DNA from: Bacteroidales bacterium
Lineage (GTDB): Bacteria > Bacteroidota > Bacteroidia > Bacteroidales > Bacteroidaceae
Assembly: GCA_004554665.1 (NCBI GenBank)
Contig: SFKY01000003.1
Location: 1-64,000 of the forward strand
DNA: 64,000 bases
Direction: 5' to 3'
Each line of letters starts with the position of its first letter. The first letter of the stretch is position 1. The translations under genes were made by a program, and so were the position numbers. Below the pieces are notes generated by a model that ran no database searches, was not told the origin of the DNA, and saw nothing but the letters and a program-made list of their open reading frames with translations. Positions 25,085-33,940 of this stretch are shown one piece after another.

Positions 25085-27604
25085 ATGAGACATTACCTGA
25101 TTGTCTTTGTATGGCTTTGTCCGCTTCTGCTCTTCGGAGCGGAAGCCCGGACAGAGCTTTGTTTTGATGCAGACTGGCTTTTCGCCCGCTATGGACAACA
25201 AGCCGACGGCACTACGCTGTCCGAACCGCAAGGGATGGAGCGTTACGACTACGATGACAGCGAATGGCGCCAGTTGGATGTGCCCCACGACTGGGGCATA
25301 GAGGGACCTTTCCGTCCCGAACTGGAGGGCTTCACCGCCAAACTGCCTTGGCGTGGTATCGGATGGTATCGTAAACATTTCCACATTGCTGCCAAGGACC
25401 AAGGCAAGTGCTTCTATATCGATTTCGACGGGGCCATGGCCAACGCCGAAGTCTGGATCAACGGGCACAAAGCCGCCGAAAGGCCTTACGGCTACATCTC
25501 TTTCCGCGTAGACATTACCCCCTATCTGCACTATGGCGACGACAACGTGGTAGCGGTGCGCCTTAACACCGAGATCCTGGGGTCACGCTGGTACCCGGGA
25601 GCAGGTATCTACCGCCATGTCAGGCTGGTGAAGACACAGCCGCTGCATGTCGCCCACTGGGGCGTGTTTGTTACCACGCCATCCATCACAGACCGTCAAG
25701 CCACAGCGGCCGTGAGGGTAAAGGTAGACAACTGCAGCAACACGCCAGCCCCCTATCGCATGCGCATCGACATCTATGAGACCGACGAGGCCGACCGCAT
25801 CGGCAAGCGGGTAGCCTCTGCCCACAGCGTACTGCTGCAAGCTGAGGCAGGATGCAGTAGGGAGGACAGTCTCCACCTCACTGTGACACAACCCAAGCGC
25901 TGGAGTCTGGAGCAGACCAACCGCTATGTGGCACGTGTTACACTCTTGGACGACCACAACCACACCACAGACGTCTACGACACCCCCTTCGGATTCCGGA
26001 CCATCGAGTTTACGCATGACAACGGATTCCTCCTCAACGGCAAGCGGGTCCAACTGCAAGGTACCTGTAACCATCACGATCTGGGAGCCTTGGGTGCGGC
26101 CATCAATACGGCTGCCCTCAAGCGCCAACTCACCATTCTCAAGAGTTTTGGCTGCAATGCGCTGCGCACTTCGCACAACCCACCGGCTCCAGACCTGCTC
26201 ACATTGGCCGACAAGATGGGATTCGTGGTCATGGACGAGGCTTTCGACTGCTGGAACTACGGTAAGAAGCCAGGCGATTACGGTTCTCTCTACCCCGAAT
26301 GGCATGAGCGCGACATCGAATCGCTCATCTGCCGCGACCGCAACCATCCCAGCGTCATCCTATGGAGCACGGGCAACGAGGTACAGGAACAATACGAGCC
26401 CGAAACGGGTGTGGCACGCCATCTTACCGAGGTGGTACACCGATTCGACACCACTCGCCCGGCCACATTCGGTGCCTCCTATCCCAGCAAGTCGGCCGTT
26501 AACGGCACGGAGATGCAGGTCGACGTGCATGGCATGAACTATGCCGCCGGAGTCTATGGCGGCCCCAAGTTTTATGGAGAGTTCCTCAACAAGCCCGGGC
26601 ACGAGCACCTCTCCGGTTACTCCAGTGAGAGCAGTTCTACAATGAGTTCGCGCGGTGAGTATTTCCCCCGCCGTTTCCAAGTTTCCTCCTACGACCTCAC
26701 CGAACCCGGATGGGGCGGTCTGCCCGATTGGGAGTTTGCCGCACTCGACCGCTATCCCGGCATCTGTGGAGAATTTGTGTGGACAGGATTCGACTATCTG
26801 GGCGAACCCACGCCTTTCAACAGCGACCAGAGTGTGTTGCTGAACCATGCTGCGGCCAAGTCGGCTGCCGAGATGGAAGAACTCCGGAAAAAGTTGGCCG
26901 AGATAGAAACCAACCGCCCCACCTCGCGCAGCAGTTACTTCGGAATCGTGGATCTCGCCGGCTTCCCAAAAGACCGTTACTATCTCTACCAGTCGCGTTG
27001 GATGCCGGAGCGACCGATGGCACACATCCTGCCTCACTGGAACTTCCCCGACCGTGTAGGGCAGAAGACACCCGTCTTCGTCTACACCTCAGGCGACGAG
27101 GCCGAACTGTTCCTCAACGGCCGCTCGCTGGGCCGTAAGCGCAAGGGCGAATACGAATATCGGTTGCGTTGGGACGATGTGGTCTACGAACCGGGCGAAC
27201 TGCGCACCATAGCCTATAAGGACGGAAAGCAATGGGCTGCCGATACGGTGCAGACCACAGGCAAACCGGTGGCTATCAAGCTATCTGCCGACAAGACCAC
27301 GTTGGCAGCCGATGGCAGCGACTTGGTCTTCATCCGCATCTCACTCGTCGACAACGAGGGACGTGAAGTACCCACCGCCGAGCCCCTCATCCACTGCTCC
27401 ACCGAGGGCTGTGGACGGGTGATAGCCACCGACAACGGCGATGCGGCAAGCCTCATCCCATTCCAAGAGACCTCGCGTACAGCCTTCAACGGACTGCTGC
27501 TGGCCATCGTCAAAGCCGACAAGGGCCAACGAGGCACCCTCCGTTTCACAGCCGAAGCCGACGGACTGGCCAGTGCTTCGCTATCAATTAAGGTAAAACG
27601 ATAA
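25085..27604 (+). CDS. GH2 family beta-galactosidase/beta-glycosidase
   Basis: Retaining exo-beta-glycosidase, 839 residues, exported (signal peptide about 1-20). The order is sugar-binding jelly-roll (WRQLDVPHDWGIEG), immunoglobulin-like domain, and barrel from ~300. Acid/base Glu432 is in WSTGNEVQEQ and nucleophile Glu563 in CGEFVWTGFDYLGEP. The C-terminal part (FLNGRSLGRKRKGEYE, then LVFIRISLVDNEGREV) matches the DUF4982 and invasin-like domains of Bacteroidetes GH2 enzymes. The specificity (galactose, glucuronic acid, arabinose) cannot be read from sequence. It is the last gene of the first block, closed by a terminator. Confidence 0.88.
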   Translation: MRHYLIVFVWLCPLLLFGAEARTELCFDADWLFARYGQQADGTTLSEPQGMERYDYDDSEWRQLDVPHDWGIEGPFRPELEGFTAKLPWRGIGWYRKHFHIAAKDQGKCFYIDFDGAMANAEVWINGHKAAERPYGYISFRVDITPYLHYGDDNVVAVRLNTEILGSRWYPGAGIYRHVRLVKTQPLHVAHWGVFVTTPSITDRQATAAVRVKVDNCSNTPAPYRMRIDIYETDEADRIGKRVASAHSVLLQAEAGCSREDSLHLTVTQPKRWSLEQTNRYVARVTLLDDHNHTTDVYDTPFGFRTIEFTHDNGFLLNGKRVQLQGTCNHHDLGALGAAINTAALKRQLTILKSFGCNALRTSHNPPAPDLLTLADKMGFVVMDEAFDCWNYGKKPGDYGSLYPEWHERDIESLICRDRNHPSVILWSTGNEVQEQYEPETGVARHLTEVVHRFDTTRPATFGASYPSKSAVNGTEMQVDVHGMNYAAGVYGGPKFYGEFLNKPGHEHLSGYSSESSSTMSSRGEYFPRRFQVSSYDLTEPGWGGLPDWEFAALDRYPGICGEFVWTGFDYLGEPTPFNSDQSVLLNHAAAKSAAEMEELRKKLAEIETNRPTSRSSYFGIVDLAGFPKDRYYLYQSRWMPERPMAHILPHWNFPDRVGQKTPVFVYTSGDEAELFLNGRSLGRKRKGEYEYRLRWDDVVYEPGELRTIAYKDGKQWAADTVQTTGKPVAIKLSADKTTLAADGSDLVFIRISLVDNEGREVPTAEPLIHCSTEGCGRVIATDNGDAASLIPFQETSRTAFNGLLLAIVKADKGQRGTLRFTAEADGLASASLSIKVKR

Positions 27605-27613
27605 ATTAAAAAA

Positions 27614-27645
27614 GGAGCGTAAACAATACTTGCGCTCCTTTTTTT
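27614..27645 (+). terminator. Terminator ending the first glycoside hydrolase block
   Basis: GGAGCGTAA (27614-27622) pairs with 27630-27638 (one T-G pair), 7-nt loop, then seven T. It is preceded by an A-run, so it may also work for the convergent cmk transcript. Confidence 0.9.
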
Positions 27646-27710
27646 GCCCTCACCCTATCCTTTCTCCCACGGGATGAGGACTCAATATGCTGCTTACACC
27701 CCTCGGCAAC

Positions 27711-27807
27711 GGCATTTGGTCACCGTACAGCATTTGGCGTACGGGCGTATGGCATTTGCGATACGAGCGTACACCAATTGCGATACGCCCGAACGGCATA
27801 TGCGATA
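27711..27807. repeat. 22-bp-period repeat array E (about five diverged units)
   Basis: Between convergent GH2 and cmk genes. Four units share TTTGCG-like or TTGCGATACG cores at an exact 22-bp step (G at 27736, 27758, 27780, 27802), with a further unit 18 bp upstream. Here the right half-site has become GCGATACG and the TAAA half is mostly lost, so this array is a divergent branch of the family. Confidence 0.6.
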
Positions 27808-27862
27808 CGGTGAGCAAACGACATCTCGCCGCCTGCCATAAGCCACCTACAGCCATCGAGGC

Positions 27863-28555
27863 TTAGGCTCCGGCCACTTCGTGGTAACGGTCGAGGAGCC
27901 ACTGGCGCTGCTCCGCAATGGTCATGTGACTGTTGTCGAGCAAGAGGGCATCATCTGCCTTTCGCAGGGGCGACACCTCGCGGTGCGTATCGATATAGTC
28001 GCGCTCCTCCACGTTGCGCAGAATCTCGTCAAAGTCGGCCGGCATACCTTTCTGCGCCAGTTCGTCAAACCTACGCTGTGCCCTTACCTCGGCCGATGCC
28101 GTGACGAAGACCTTGAGTTCTGCCTCTGGAAACACCGTGGTGCCAATGTCGCGTCCATCCATCACAATGCCCTTGTCATGCCCCATCTCCTGCTGCTGTG
28201 CCACCATCGCCGTGCGCACAAAGGGCAGTGCGGCCACCGGGCTCACATGCTTGCTCACCTCTATCGTGCGTATATCGCGCTCCACCAGCTCGCCATTCAG
28301 GTAGGTATCGGGGCGACCGGTCTCACCATTCAGTCGAAAGCTGATGTGTATGTCGTCCATGCGGCAGGCAAGGTTGTCGGCAAGCACACTTCCGTCATCG
28401 GCAAAGAGTGCGTTGCGCAGGGCAAAGAGCGTTACAGCCCTGTACATGGCACCCGTGTCTACATAGATATATCCTATCTCCTTGGCGAGGTCTTTCGCCA
28501 TCGTACTTTTGCCACACGAGGAATACCCGTCGATGGCTATGGTGATCTTTTTCAT
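27863..28555 (-). CDS. cmk: Cytidylate kinase
   Basis: Cytoplasmic (d)CMP kinase that makes CDP/dCDP from CMP/dCMP with ATP, 230 residues, usual length. The P-loop is DGYSSCGKST at residues 9-18, followed by YVDTGAMYRAV (CMP-binding region) and MDGRDIGTTVFPEAELK. It starts 6 bp after porQ ends on the same strand, so the two are likely cotranscribed; a porQ-cmk pairing is known in other Bacteroidales. Confidence 0.96.
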   Translation of the reverse strand: MKKITIAIDGYSSCGKSTMAKDLAKEIGYIYVDTGAMYRAVTLFALRNALFADDGSVLADNLACRMDDIHISFRLNGETGRPDTYLNGELVERDIRTIEVSKHVSPVAALPFVRTAMVAQQQEMGHDKGIVMDGRDIGTTVFPEAELKVFVTASAEVRAQRRFDELAQKGMPADFDEILRNVEERDYIDTHREVSPLRKADDALLLDNSHMTIAEQRQWLLDRYHEVAGA

Positions 28556-28561
28556 ATATTA

Positions 28562-29509
28562 TTATAATGTGTATGCGAAGTTAATGAGTACCGAACTGCT
28601 CGATACATGATACTTGCCATAGGCCAGATTGAGTTTCAGGCGCTCCAAATTGATGCCTGCACCGAGCGAGAGACCGGCTCCATGACTGCCCTCCTCATCA
28701 TCCACCCCCAAAATCTTCATCTCATTGGCCCTACGGCAGTTGTAACCGCCGCCCACCCAGATAGTCTTGGAGAGCAATACGTCGACACCCAGTACCCAGT
28801 GGTAGATGAACTTGTAGTCCCAATGGTTCAAATCGATGAGCGAGGCCGACACCCGAAACGGCGTGTTGGCAAAGCGCTTGCTCACACCGGCCTGCACATC
28901 GATGGGCATGCTCTCGTACTGTTCATCGTAGGACTTCAGCTGCCCGCCAAGATTCTTGGCCACCAACGAGACAGACCATTCGCGCTCCGAGTCATAATAG
29001 TTGAGTCCCAAGTCCACCCCCACGGCAAACGAATTGTAATCGCCTATGTATGAAGTGATGAACTTGGCGGCAATACCACCGGTCAAACGGTCGGTCAACA
29101 GATAGGAGAAATAGCCGGAGAGGGCAATGTCCTTGGCCGAGAACTCGCCTGTCTGCACATGGTTCTCGTCCATCTGCTTCATGGTGCCATAGTGGGCGTA
29201 CTGGGCAGACACCGCCACCGTGGCCCTTTCGCGTATGATGCGGTTAAAGGCGGCACTGGCCACCTGCGAGCCCGACATATAGTTCATGTAACCCAAGCAC
29301 AGGCTCCTGTCGCTGACGGTAGAGAGCAAGGCCGGATTGTGGAAGATGAGCGCCTCGTCGTCTTCGATGAGCGTGATATTGTCGCCGCCCAATGCCGCGG
29401 CGTGCGCACTGGTGGGCAAACGCAAGAAATTATACGTAGTCTGACTCTCCTGTGCCATCAAGGGGATGGCCATACAGATGAGCAGGAGAGCAAATAAGTT
29501 TTTTTTCAT
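28562..29509 (-). CDS. porQ: Type IX secretion system protein PorQ
   Basis: Outer-membrane beta-barrel protein of the type IX secretion system, part of the attachment complex in species where it was studied. It has 315 residues with a signal peptide ending LMAQ. The family landmarks TYNFLRLPTSAHAAALGG and IFHNPALLS are at residues ~25-60; the rest is repeated amphipathic strands ending in an aromatic-rich C-terminus (INFAYTL), as expected for a barrel. It points to a functional type IX system in this organism, although most of its genes are not in this window. Confidence 0.92.
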   Translation of the reverse strand: MKKNLFALLLICMAIPLMAQESQTTYNFLRLPTSAHAAALGGDNITLIEDDEALIFHNPALLSTVSDRSLCLGYMNYMSGSQVASAAFNRIIRERATVAVSAQYAHYGTMKQMDENHVQTGEFSAKDIALSGYFSYLLTDRLTGGIAAKFITSYIGDYNSFAVGVDLGLNYYDSEREWSVSLVAKNLGGQLKSYDEQYESMPIDVQAGVSKRFANTPFRVSASLIDLNHWDYKFIYHWVLGVDVLLSKTIWVGGGYNCRRANEMKILGVDDEEGSHGAGLSLGAGINLERLKLNLAYGKYHVSSSSVLINFAYTL

Positions 29510-29531
29510 TTAATTTCCACTAATTATTTGG

Positions 29532-29570
29532 CAAAGTTACACCTTTTTTCAAATATCTACGTTAAATTTG
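29532..29570. promoter_or_regulatory. Divergent promoters of porQ and tonB
   Basis: On the minus strand TAacTTTG (complement of 29532-29539) lies about 22 bp before porQ. On the plus strand TAaaTTTG (29563-29570) lies 46 bp before the tonB start. Neither has a convincing -33 element. Confidence 0.5.
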
Positions 29571-29616
29571 CAGATGAATTCACCGCCGTGGTGAAAAAAC
29601 CAATCACAGGCCAACC

Positions 29617-30315
29617 GTGGAGAAAAGAAAATCAGCGACAGCGAATGTAGACGACAAGCGGTTTCCCGGTTTCATGCTGGGACTCATTCTGGCATTGTCG
29701 GTGCTCTTCGTCGCCCTCGAATACAGTTCCTCTCCTTCATTGGGAGATTCAGACGAGGACGATTTGGAGGAGTTTGCCGAAGACATGGCGCTCGACCTCT
29801 TTCCCGACCATCCCGAACCGTCGCCTCCCCAACCGCCAGCGGTCACCGTCACGCCCCAAATCAAGGTGGTGGACACTCCCGTGGGTGTGCCGGAGGAGAT
29901 AGAGAATCTTACGAGTGAAGCGCAGGAGGGCGAGGGCGACACCACTGCCGATGCCAAGGCCGAGACGGAACCGCTGCCACAGACAGCTGACAGCGAAGAG
30001 GCACTCAGTTTCCGCATTGTGGAGCAGATTCCGCAGTTTCCCGGCGGTATGGAGGCTCTCACCCGGTGGCTTACGCAGCACCTAAGATATCCCCCACAGG
30101 CACGTCAGCAGAAGATACAAGGGCGGGTGGTGGTATCGTTTATCATCAACAAGGACGGTCGCGTGAGCGATGGCAAGATCGAGCAGGCCGTACACCCCTT
30201 GCTCGACCGTGAGGCGCTGCGCATCGTGAGCCTGATGCCACGCTGGACACCCGGACAGGAAAACGACAAGCCCTGCCGCACGCTATTCGCCATTCCCATC
30301 GTGTTCCAACTGTGA
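29617..30315 (+). CDS. tonB: TonB-family energy transducer
   Basis: Inner-membrane protein that transmits proton-motive force to outer-membrane TonB-dependent receptors. It has 232 residues and starts at GTG 29617; no in-frame ATG precedes the membrane helix. One transmembrane helix lies at residues ~19-37, then an acidic stretch, a Pro/Thr/Glu-rich periplasmic spacer, and the TonB C-terminal domain from ~135 (QFPGGMEALTRWLTQHLRYP, GRVVVSFIINKDGRV). The ExbB/ExbD partners are 2.5-4.5 kb downstream, on the same strand but in a separate unit. Confidence 0.9.
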   Translation: MEKRKSATANVDDKRFPGFMLGLILALSVLFVALEYSSSPSLGDSDEDDLEEFAEDMALDLFPDHPEPSPPQPPAVTVTPQIKVVDTPVGVPEEIENLTSEAQEGEGDTTADAKAETEPLPQTADSEEALSFRIVEQIPQFPGGMEALTRWLTQHLRYPPQARQQKIQGRVVVSFIINKDGRVSDGKIEQAVHPLLDREALRIVSLMPRWTPGQENDKPCRTLFAIPIVFQL

Positions 30316-30397
30316 CCGGACAACAGACTAAGGGAATGACAGGCAGCAGCCCAATGATGAATGAAGAATTATCAATTATTAATTAAATAAGTATCCC

Positions 30398-31369
30398 ATG
30401 ACAGCAGAAGAAATCCTCAAGAAAGTCAACGAGTGTCTTGACGGCATGCCTTACGACCGGAAGCCGTACTCACTCTATGAACCCGTGAAGTATGTGTTGT
30501 CCATAGGCGGCAAACGCATACGCCCCGTACTGATGTTGCTGGCATACAACCTGTTCAAGGACGATCCCGAATCGATCCTGATGCCTGCTTGCGGACTGGA
30601 GACATACCACAACTACACGCTGTTGCATGACGACCTGATGGACAATGCCGACCTGCGCCGCGGCCACGAGACCGTGCACAAGCGGTGGGATGCCAACACT
30701 GCCATCCTCAGCGGCGACTCGATGCTGGTGTTGGCCTACCAGCGCATGGCACAGTGCCGTCCCGACAAGCTGCACGAGGTAATCACGCTCTTTACCGAGA
30801 CGGCTTTGGAAATCGGCGAAGGCCAACAGTATGACATGGACTTCGAACACCGCGATGATGTACGTGAAGAGGAATACATAGAGATGATCAGGCTCAAGAC
30901 CAGCGTGCTGCTGGCATGCGCCGTAAAGACCGGCGCTATCCTGGCCGACGCCTCGCCGGCCGATGCCGACACACTCTACCGCTTCGGTGAGAAGATGGGG
31001 CTCGCCTTCCAGCTTCAGGACGATTTTCTTGACGTGTATGGCGACACCAAGGTGTTCGGCAAGGCGATAGGAGGCGACATCGTGTCTAACAAGAAGACCT
31101 TTATGCTCATCAACGCTTTCAACCGCGCCGATGACCGACAGCTTGCCGAACTGCGCAAGTGGGTGTCGGCCACCGAGTTTGACCCACAGGAGAAGATAGA
31201 GGCCGTGACCCGCCTGTACAACGAGATGGGGATCGACCGGCTGGCGCAAGAGAAGATTGCCTGTTACTTTGACGAGAGCCGCCAATGTCTCGACGCAGTG
31301 CAGGTGGCAGCCGACCGCAAACGCGAGCTGGCCCTCTACACAGAACAGATGATGAAACGCGAATACTAA
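30398..31369 (+). CDS. Polyprenyl (farnesyl/geranylgeranyl) diphosphate synthase
   Basis: Trans-prenyltransferase that condenses isopentenyl diphosphate with allylic diphosphates, feeding quinone and undecaprenyl synthesis. It has 323 residues. Both aspartate-rich motifs are present: DDLMD near residue 82 and DDFLDVYGD near residue 208, plus GGKRIRPVL near 33. Small residues before the first motif suggest a short- to medium-chain product, but chain length is not certain from sequence. The stop codon is immediately followed by the tatD start, indicating coupled expression. Confidence 0.9.
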   Translation: MTAEEILKKVNECLDGMPYDRKPYSLYEPVKYVLSIGGKRIRPVLMLLAYNLFKDDPESILMPACGLETYHNYTLLHDDLMDNADLRRGHETVHKRWDANTAILSGDSMLVLAYQRMAQCRPDKLHEVITLFTETALEIGEGQQYDMDFEHRDDVREEEYIEMIRLKTSVLLACAVKTGAILADASPADADTLYRFGEKMGLAFQLQDDFLDVYGDTKVFGKAIGGDIVSNKKTFMLINAFNRADDRQLAELRKWVSATEFDPQEKIEAVTRLYNEMGIDRLAQEKIACYFDESRQCLDAVQVAADRKRELALYTEQMMKREY

Positions 31370-32164
31370 ATGATGACCCCATTTATCGATACGCACGCCC
31401 ACCTCGACGGGGAGGAGTTCCATAACGACCTGCCCGAGGTGATGGCCCGCGCCAAAGAGGCCGGGGTGGCCAAGGTCTTTCTCCCGGCAATCGACTTGGG
31501 CACCACCGACAGCGTGCTCCGTGTCTGCGACCAGTACCCCGGCTTTGCTTTCCCGATGGTGGGACTGCATCCCGAGGAGGTGAAGGCCGACTGGCGCGAG
31601 GTGCTTGATGCTATCCACATACGGCTCGAAGCCGATCGGCAGGGGCCACGCCGCTTTATCGCCATCGGCGAGGTGGGACTGGACTACTATTGGTCGCGCG
31701 AGTTTGAGCAGGAGCAGCTGGCAGCCTTCGAGACACAAGTGCAGTGGGCGGTGGAGCACCGTATGCCGCTGATGATTCACTGCCGCAAGGGACAGAACGA
31801 GATGGTGCGCCTGCTCCGTCGCTACGAGAGCCAACTCTGTGGGGGTGTGTTCCACTGCTTTACAGGCAACTGCCGGGAGGCGGAAGAACTCCTGACCTTC
31901 GAGGGATTCGCCCTTGGCATCGGCGGGGTACTCACCTTCAAGAGCAGTCATCTCCGTGAAGACCTTCCCAGTTGCGTGCCCTTGACGCGCATCGTCTTAG
32001 AGACCGACAGTCCTTACATGGCGCCCGTCCCTTACCGCGGCAAGCGCAACGAGAGCGCTTTCGTGGCAATGGTGTTGCGCCAGTTGGCCACCAGTTATGG
32101 GGTGACCGAAGACGAGGTGGCACAGGTGACCACCGCCAACGTGGCACGTATTTTCGGCGTATGA
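31370..32164 (+). CDS. tatD: TatD family metal-dependent DNase
   Basis: Cytoplasmic metal-dependent 3'-5' exonuclease/hydrolase of the amidohydrolase fold, 264 residues, normal length. Metal ligands are visible in FIDTHAHLD (residues 4-12), GEVGLDYY near 103, PLMIHCRK near 133, GVFHCFTGN near 158 and ETDSPYMAP near 211. It starts directly after the prenyl synthase stop with no gap. Confidence 0.93.
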   Translation: MMTPFIDTHAHLDGEEFHNDLPEVMARAKEAGVAKVFLPAIDLGTTDSVLRVCDQYPGFAFPMVGLHPEEVKADWREVLDAIHIRLEADRQGPRRFIAIGEVGLDYYWSREFEQEQLAAFETQVQWAVEHRMPLMIHCRKGQNEMVRLLRRYESQLCGGVFHCFTGNCREAEELLTFEGFALGIGGVLTFKSSHLREDLPSCVPLTRIVLETDSPYMAPVPYRGKRNESAFVAMVLRQLATSYGVTEDEVAQVTTANVARIFGV

Positions 32165-32220
32165 TTATTTAAAGAATTTTAAATTAGTCGCTTTTTGATG
32201 GCGATTTGCATTTTTTTGTG

Positions 32221-32228
32221 TACATTTG
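32221..32228 (+). promoter_or_regulatory. -7 element of tRNA-Ser
   Basis: TAcaTTTG, 16 bp before the tRNA 5' end. Candidate TTTG -33 elements at 32194 and 32205 are both off the ideal 19-21 bp spacing. Confidence 0.55.
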
Positions 32229-32244
32229 CAACCGCTATTTTTCT

Positions 32245-32332
32245 GGAGAGGTGCTCGAGTGGCTGAAGAGGCACGCCTGGAAAGCGTGTAACCGGCAAAA
32301 CCGGTTCGCAGGTTCGAATCCTGTTCTCTCCG
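32245..32332 (+). tRNA. tRNA-Ser, anticodon GGA
   Basis: An 88-nt class II tRNA with acceptor stem 32245-32251 / 32325-32331, discriminator G at 32332 and anticodon GGA at 32279-32281 in loop CTGGAAA. The long variable arm (GTAACCGGCAAAACCGG) and T loop TTCGAAT are present. CCA is not encoded. Confidence 0.95.
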
Positions 32333-32335
32333 CTT

Positions 32336-32359
32336 GCCATGCTTAGCATGGCTTTTTTT
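32336..32359 (+). terminator. Terminator of tRNA-Ser
   Basis: GCCATGC-TTA-GCATGGC (32336-32352), a perfect 7-bp stem followed by seven T. Confidence 0.9.
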
Positions 32360-32443
32360 GTATCCCTACGTATCATCCACCCCTCCCATTCCCTTTCCCC
32401 GACACGGATAGCGGCCGATTTTAGAAACATTATACAAAAAATC

Positions 32444-32474
32444 TTGGTCACTCCTATGAAATCCCTTACTTTTG
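32444..32474 (+). promoter_or_regulatory. Promoter of the exbB-exbD operon
   Basis: TTG at 32444-32446, 20 bp, then TActTTTG at 32467-32474. It supports ATG 32540 as the exbB start, because the upstream open frame from 32339 would begin before this promoter and inside the tRNA terminator. Confidence 0.65.
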
Positions 32475-32539
32475 CACCTTTAACAAAACGCTGCGGCAAG
32501 CCGTCAACAGGGCATCTGCCACAGCTAAAGGATACGACT

Positions 32540-33388
32540 ATGGTTACAAAGATAACGATTAGAATGTGGGGAATAGCTTTCCTCATGACCTTCATGCTCA
32601 CCAGCCTGCTCCCTGCAGCTACGGCCGCCCCGACAGACACGGCCACCATCACCGCCAAGGCCGACACGACGGCGGTAGACTCGATGGATGTGTTGGCAGA
32701 CGACATTATGGCCGACATGGCCACCCCGCTGGCCGAGGAGGGCACGATGAGTTTCCGCCAAGTGCTCAAGACAAAATTCATAGAGGGCAACGCCGGATTC
32801 ATGTCACTCGTCGCGCTGGCCTTGGTGCTGGGACTGGCATTCTGTATCGAGCGTATCATCTATCTGAGCCTGTCGGAAATCAACGCCAAACAACTGATGG
32901 CACAACTGGAGGAAAAGATTGATGCCGGCGACATAGACGGTGCGCGTGCCCTCTGCCGCAACACCCGTGGCCCTGTGGCCGCCATCTGCCTACAAGGACT
33001 GCTCCGCATCCACGAGTCGATAGACAAGATTGAGCGTAGCGTAGCCTCTTACGGTACCGTACAGGCTGCCAACCTGGAGAAAGGGTGCTCATGGATCGTG
33101 CTTTTCATCACGATGGCACCCTCGCTGGGCTTTCTCGGTACGGTCATCGGCATGGTCATGGCATTCGACCAAATCCAGACGGCTGGAGACATCAATCCTA
33201 CCGTGGTGGCAGCCGGCATGCGTGTGGCGCTCATCACCACCATCTTCGGTATCATCGTGGCGCTGATTCTGCAAGTGTTCTACAATTTCATCTTGTCTAA
33301 GATTGACCATATCACCAGCCAAATGGAAGAGTCGGCGATATCGCTATTGGACGCTATCATGCGGCACAAATCGAAGGAGGAGGCATAA
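32540..33388 (+). CDS. exbB: ExbB/TolQ/MotA-family proton channel
   Basis: Inner-membrane proton channel subunit that energises TonB-dependent outer-membrane transport. It has 282 residues from ATG 32540. An N-terminal signal or first membrane helix (about 8-28) and an acidic Thr/Asp-rich periplasmic stretch precede the core; helices follow at ~92-112, ~180-205 (LFITMAPSLGFLGTVIGMVM) and ~220-250, the MotA/TolQ/ExbB domain. The extended periplasmic N-terminus is common in Bacteroidetes homologues. It is the first gene of a four-gene unit. Confidence 0.9.
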   Translation: MVTKITIRMWGIAFLMTFMLTSLLPAATAAPTDTATITAKADTTAVDSMDVLADDIMADMATPLAEEGTMSFRQVLKTKFIEGNAGFMSLVALALVLGLAFCIERIIYLSLSEINAKQLMAQLEEKIDAGDIDGARALCRNTRGPVAAICLQGLLRIHESIDKIERSVASYGTVQAANLEKGCSWIVLFITMAPSLGFLGTVIGMVMAFDQIQTAGDINPTVVAAGMRVALITTIFGIIVALILQVFYNFILSKIDHITSQMEESAISLLDAIMRHKSKEEA

Positions 33389-33389
33389 G

Positions 33390-33929
33390 ATGGGCATGGG
33401 AAACAGATCTACCGAGCGCATATCGCGGTCTGTGTTTTACCTCGTCTTGGCGGTGGCGGCCGTGGTCTGCGGTCTCTTCTACATGGTGGAGTACGACCGT
33501 CCGTTCGAGAGCGACCCTACCTTTACCGCACCCATGTTTACCGATGTGCTGATCGGCTTCATGCTGCTGCTCACCACAGCCGCTGTAGGTTTCACGGTAT
33601 GGATGGTCGTCCGTGCCATGCGCCTGGCCGGCAACGAAGGCAAGACGGTGAACAACATTCCAGCCCGCGCCCTCTCGTGGACAGTGGCTGCGGTTACAGC
33701 ACTGCTGCTCGGAGTCACCTATCTGACAGGTTCGGACAACAGGATTGTGGCCAACGGCGAGGAATACACCTCCGTACAATGGCTCAAAATAGCCGACATG
33801 TTTGTCTATTCAGGGCTCACTCTCATCGTCCTGGCCGTAGGTGCCATGATATTCGGCCTCACCCGCTATTACCGGAAAGGCCGTACATCTGCCAAGGCAG
33901 CAACATCCGACAAACAAAACCCATCCTAA
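33390..33929 (+). CDS. Membrane protein encoded between exbB and exbD
   Basis: A 179-residue protein starting 1 bp after the exbB stop. No named domain is recognised. Four hydrophobic segments can be seen at about 12-32, 48-70, 92-110 and 135-158, followed by a basic, Lys/Ser-rich cytoplasmic tail. Similarly placed small membrane proteins occur in Bacteroidales exb operons. Its position suggests an accessory subunit of the ExbB/ExbD motor, but nothing in the sequence proves this. Confidence 0.75.
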   Translation: MGMGNRSTERISRSVFYLVLAVAAVVCGLFYMVEYDRPFESDPTFTAPMFTDVLIGFMLLLTTAAVGFTVWMVVRAMRLAGNEGKTVNNIPARALSWTVAAVTALLLGVTYLTGSDNRIVANGEEYTSVQWLKIADMFVYSGLTLIVLAVGAMIFGLTRYYRKGRTSAKAATSDKQNPS

Positions 33930-33940
33930 GTTTTTAGCTT

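Noticed and set aside
30470..31951. 493-codon open frame opposite the prenyl synthase and tatD
   Set aside because: Antisense shadow in GC-rich DNA; both sense genes have complete family motifs.
32179..32859. Minus-strand open frame over tRNA-Ser and exbB
   Set aside because: It runs through a tRNA, its terminator and the exbB promoter; no family features.
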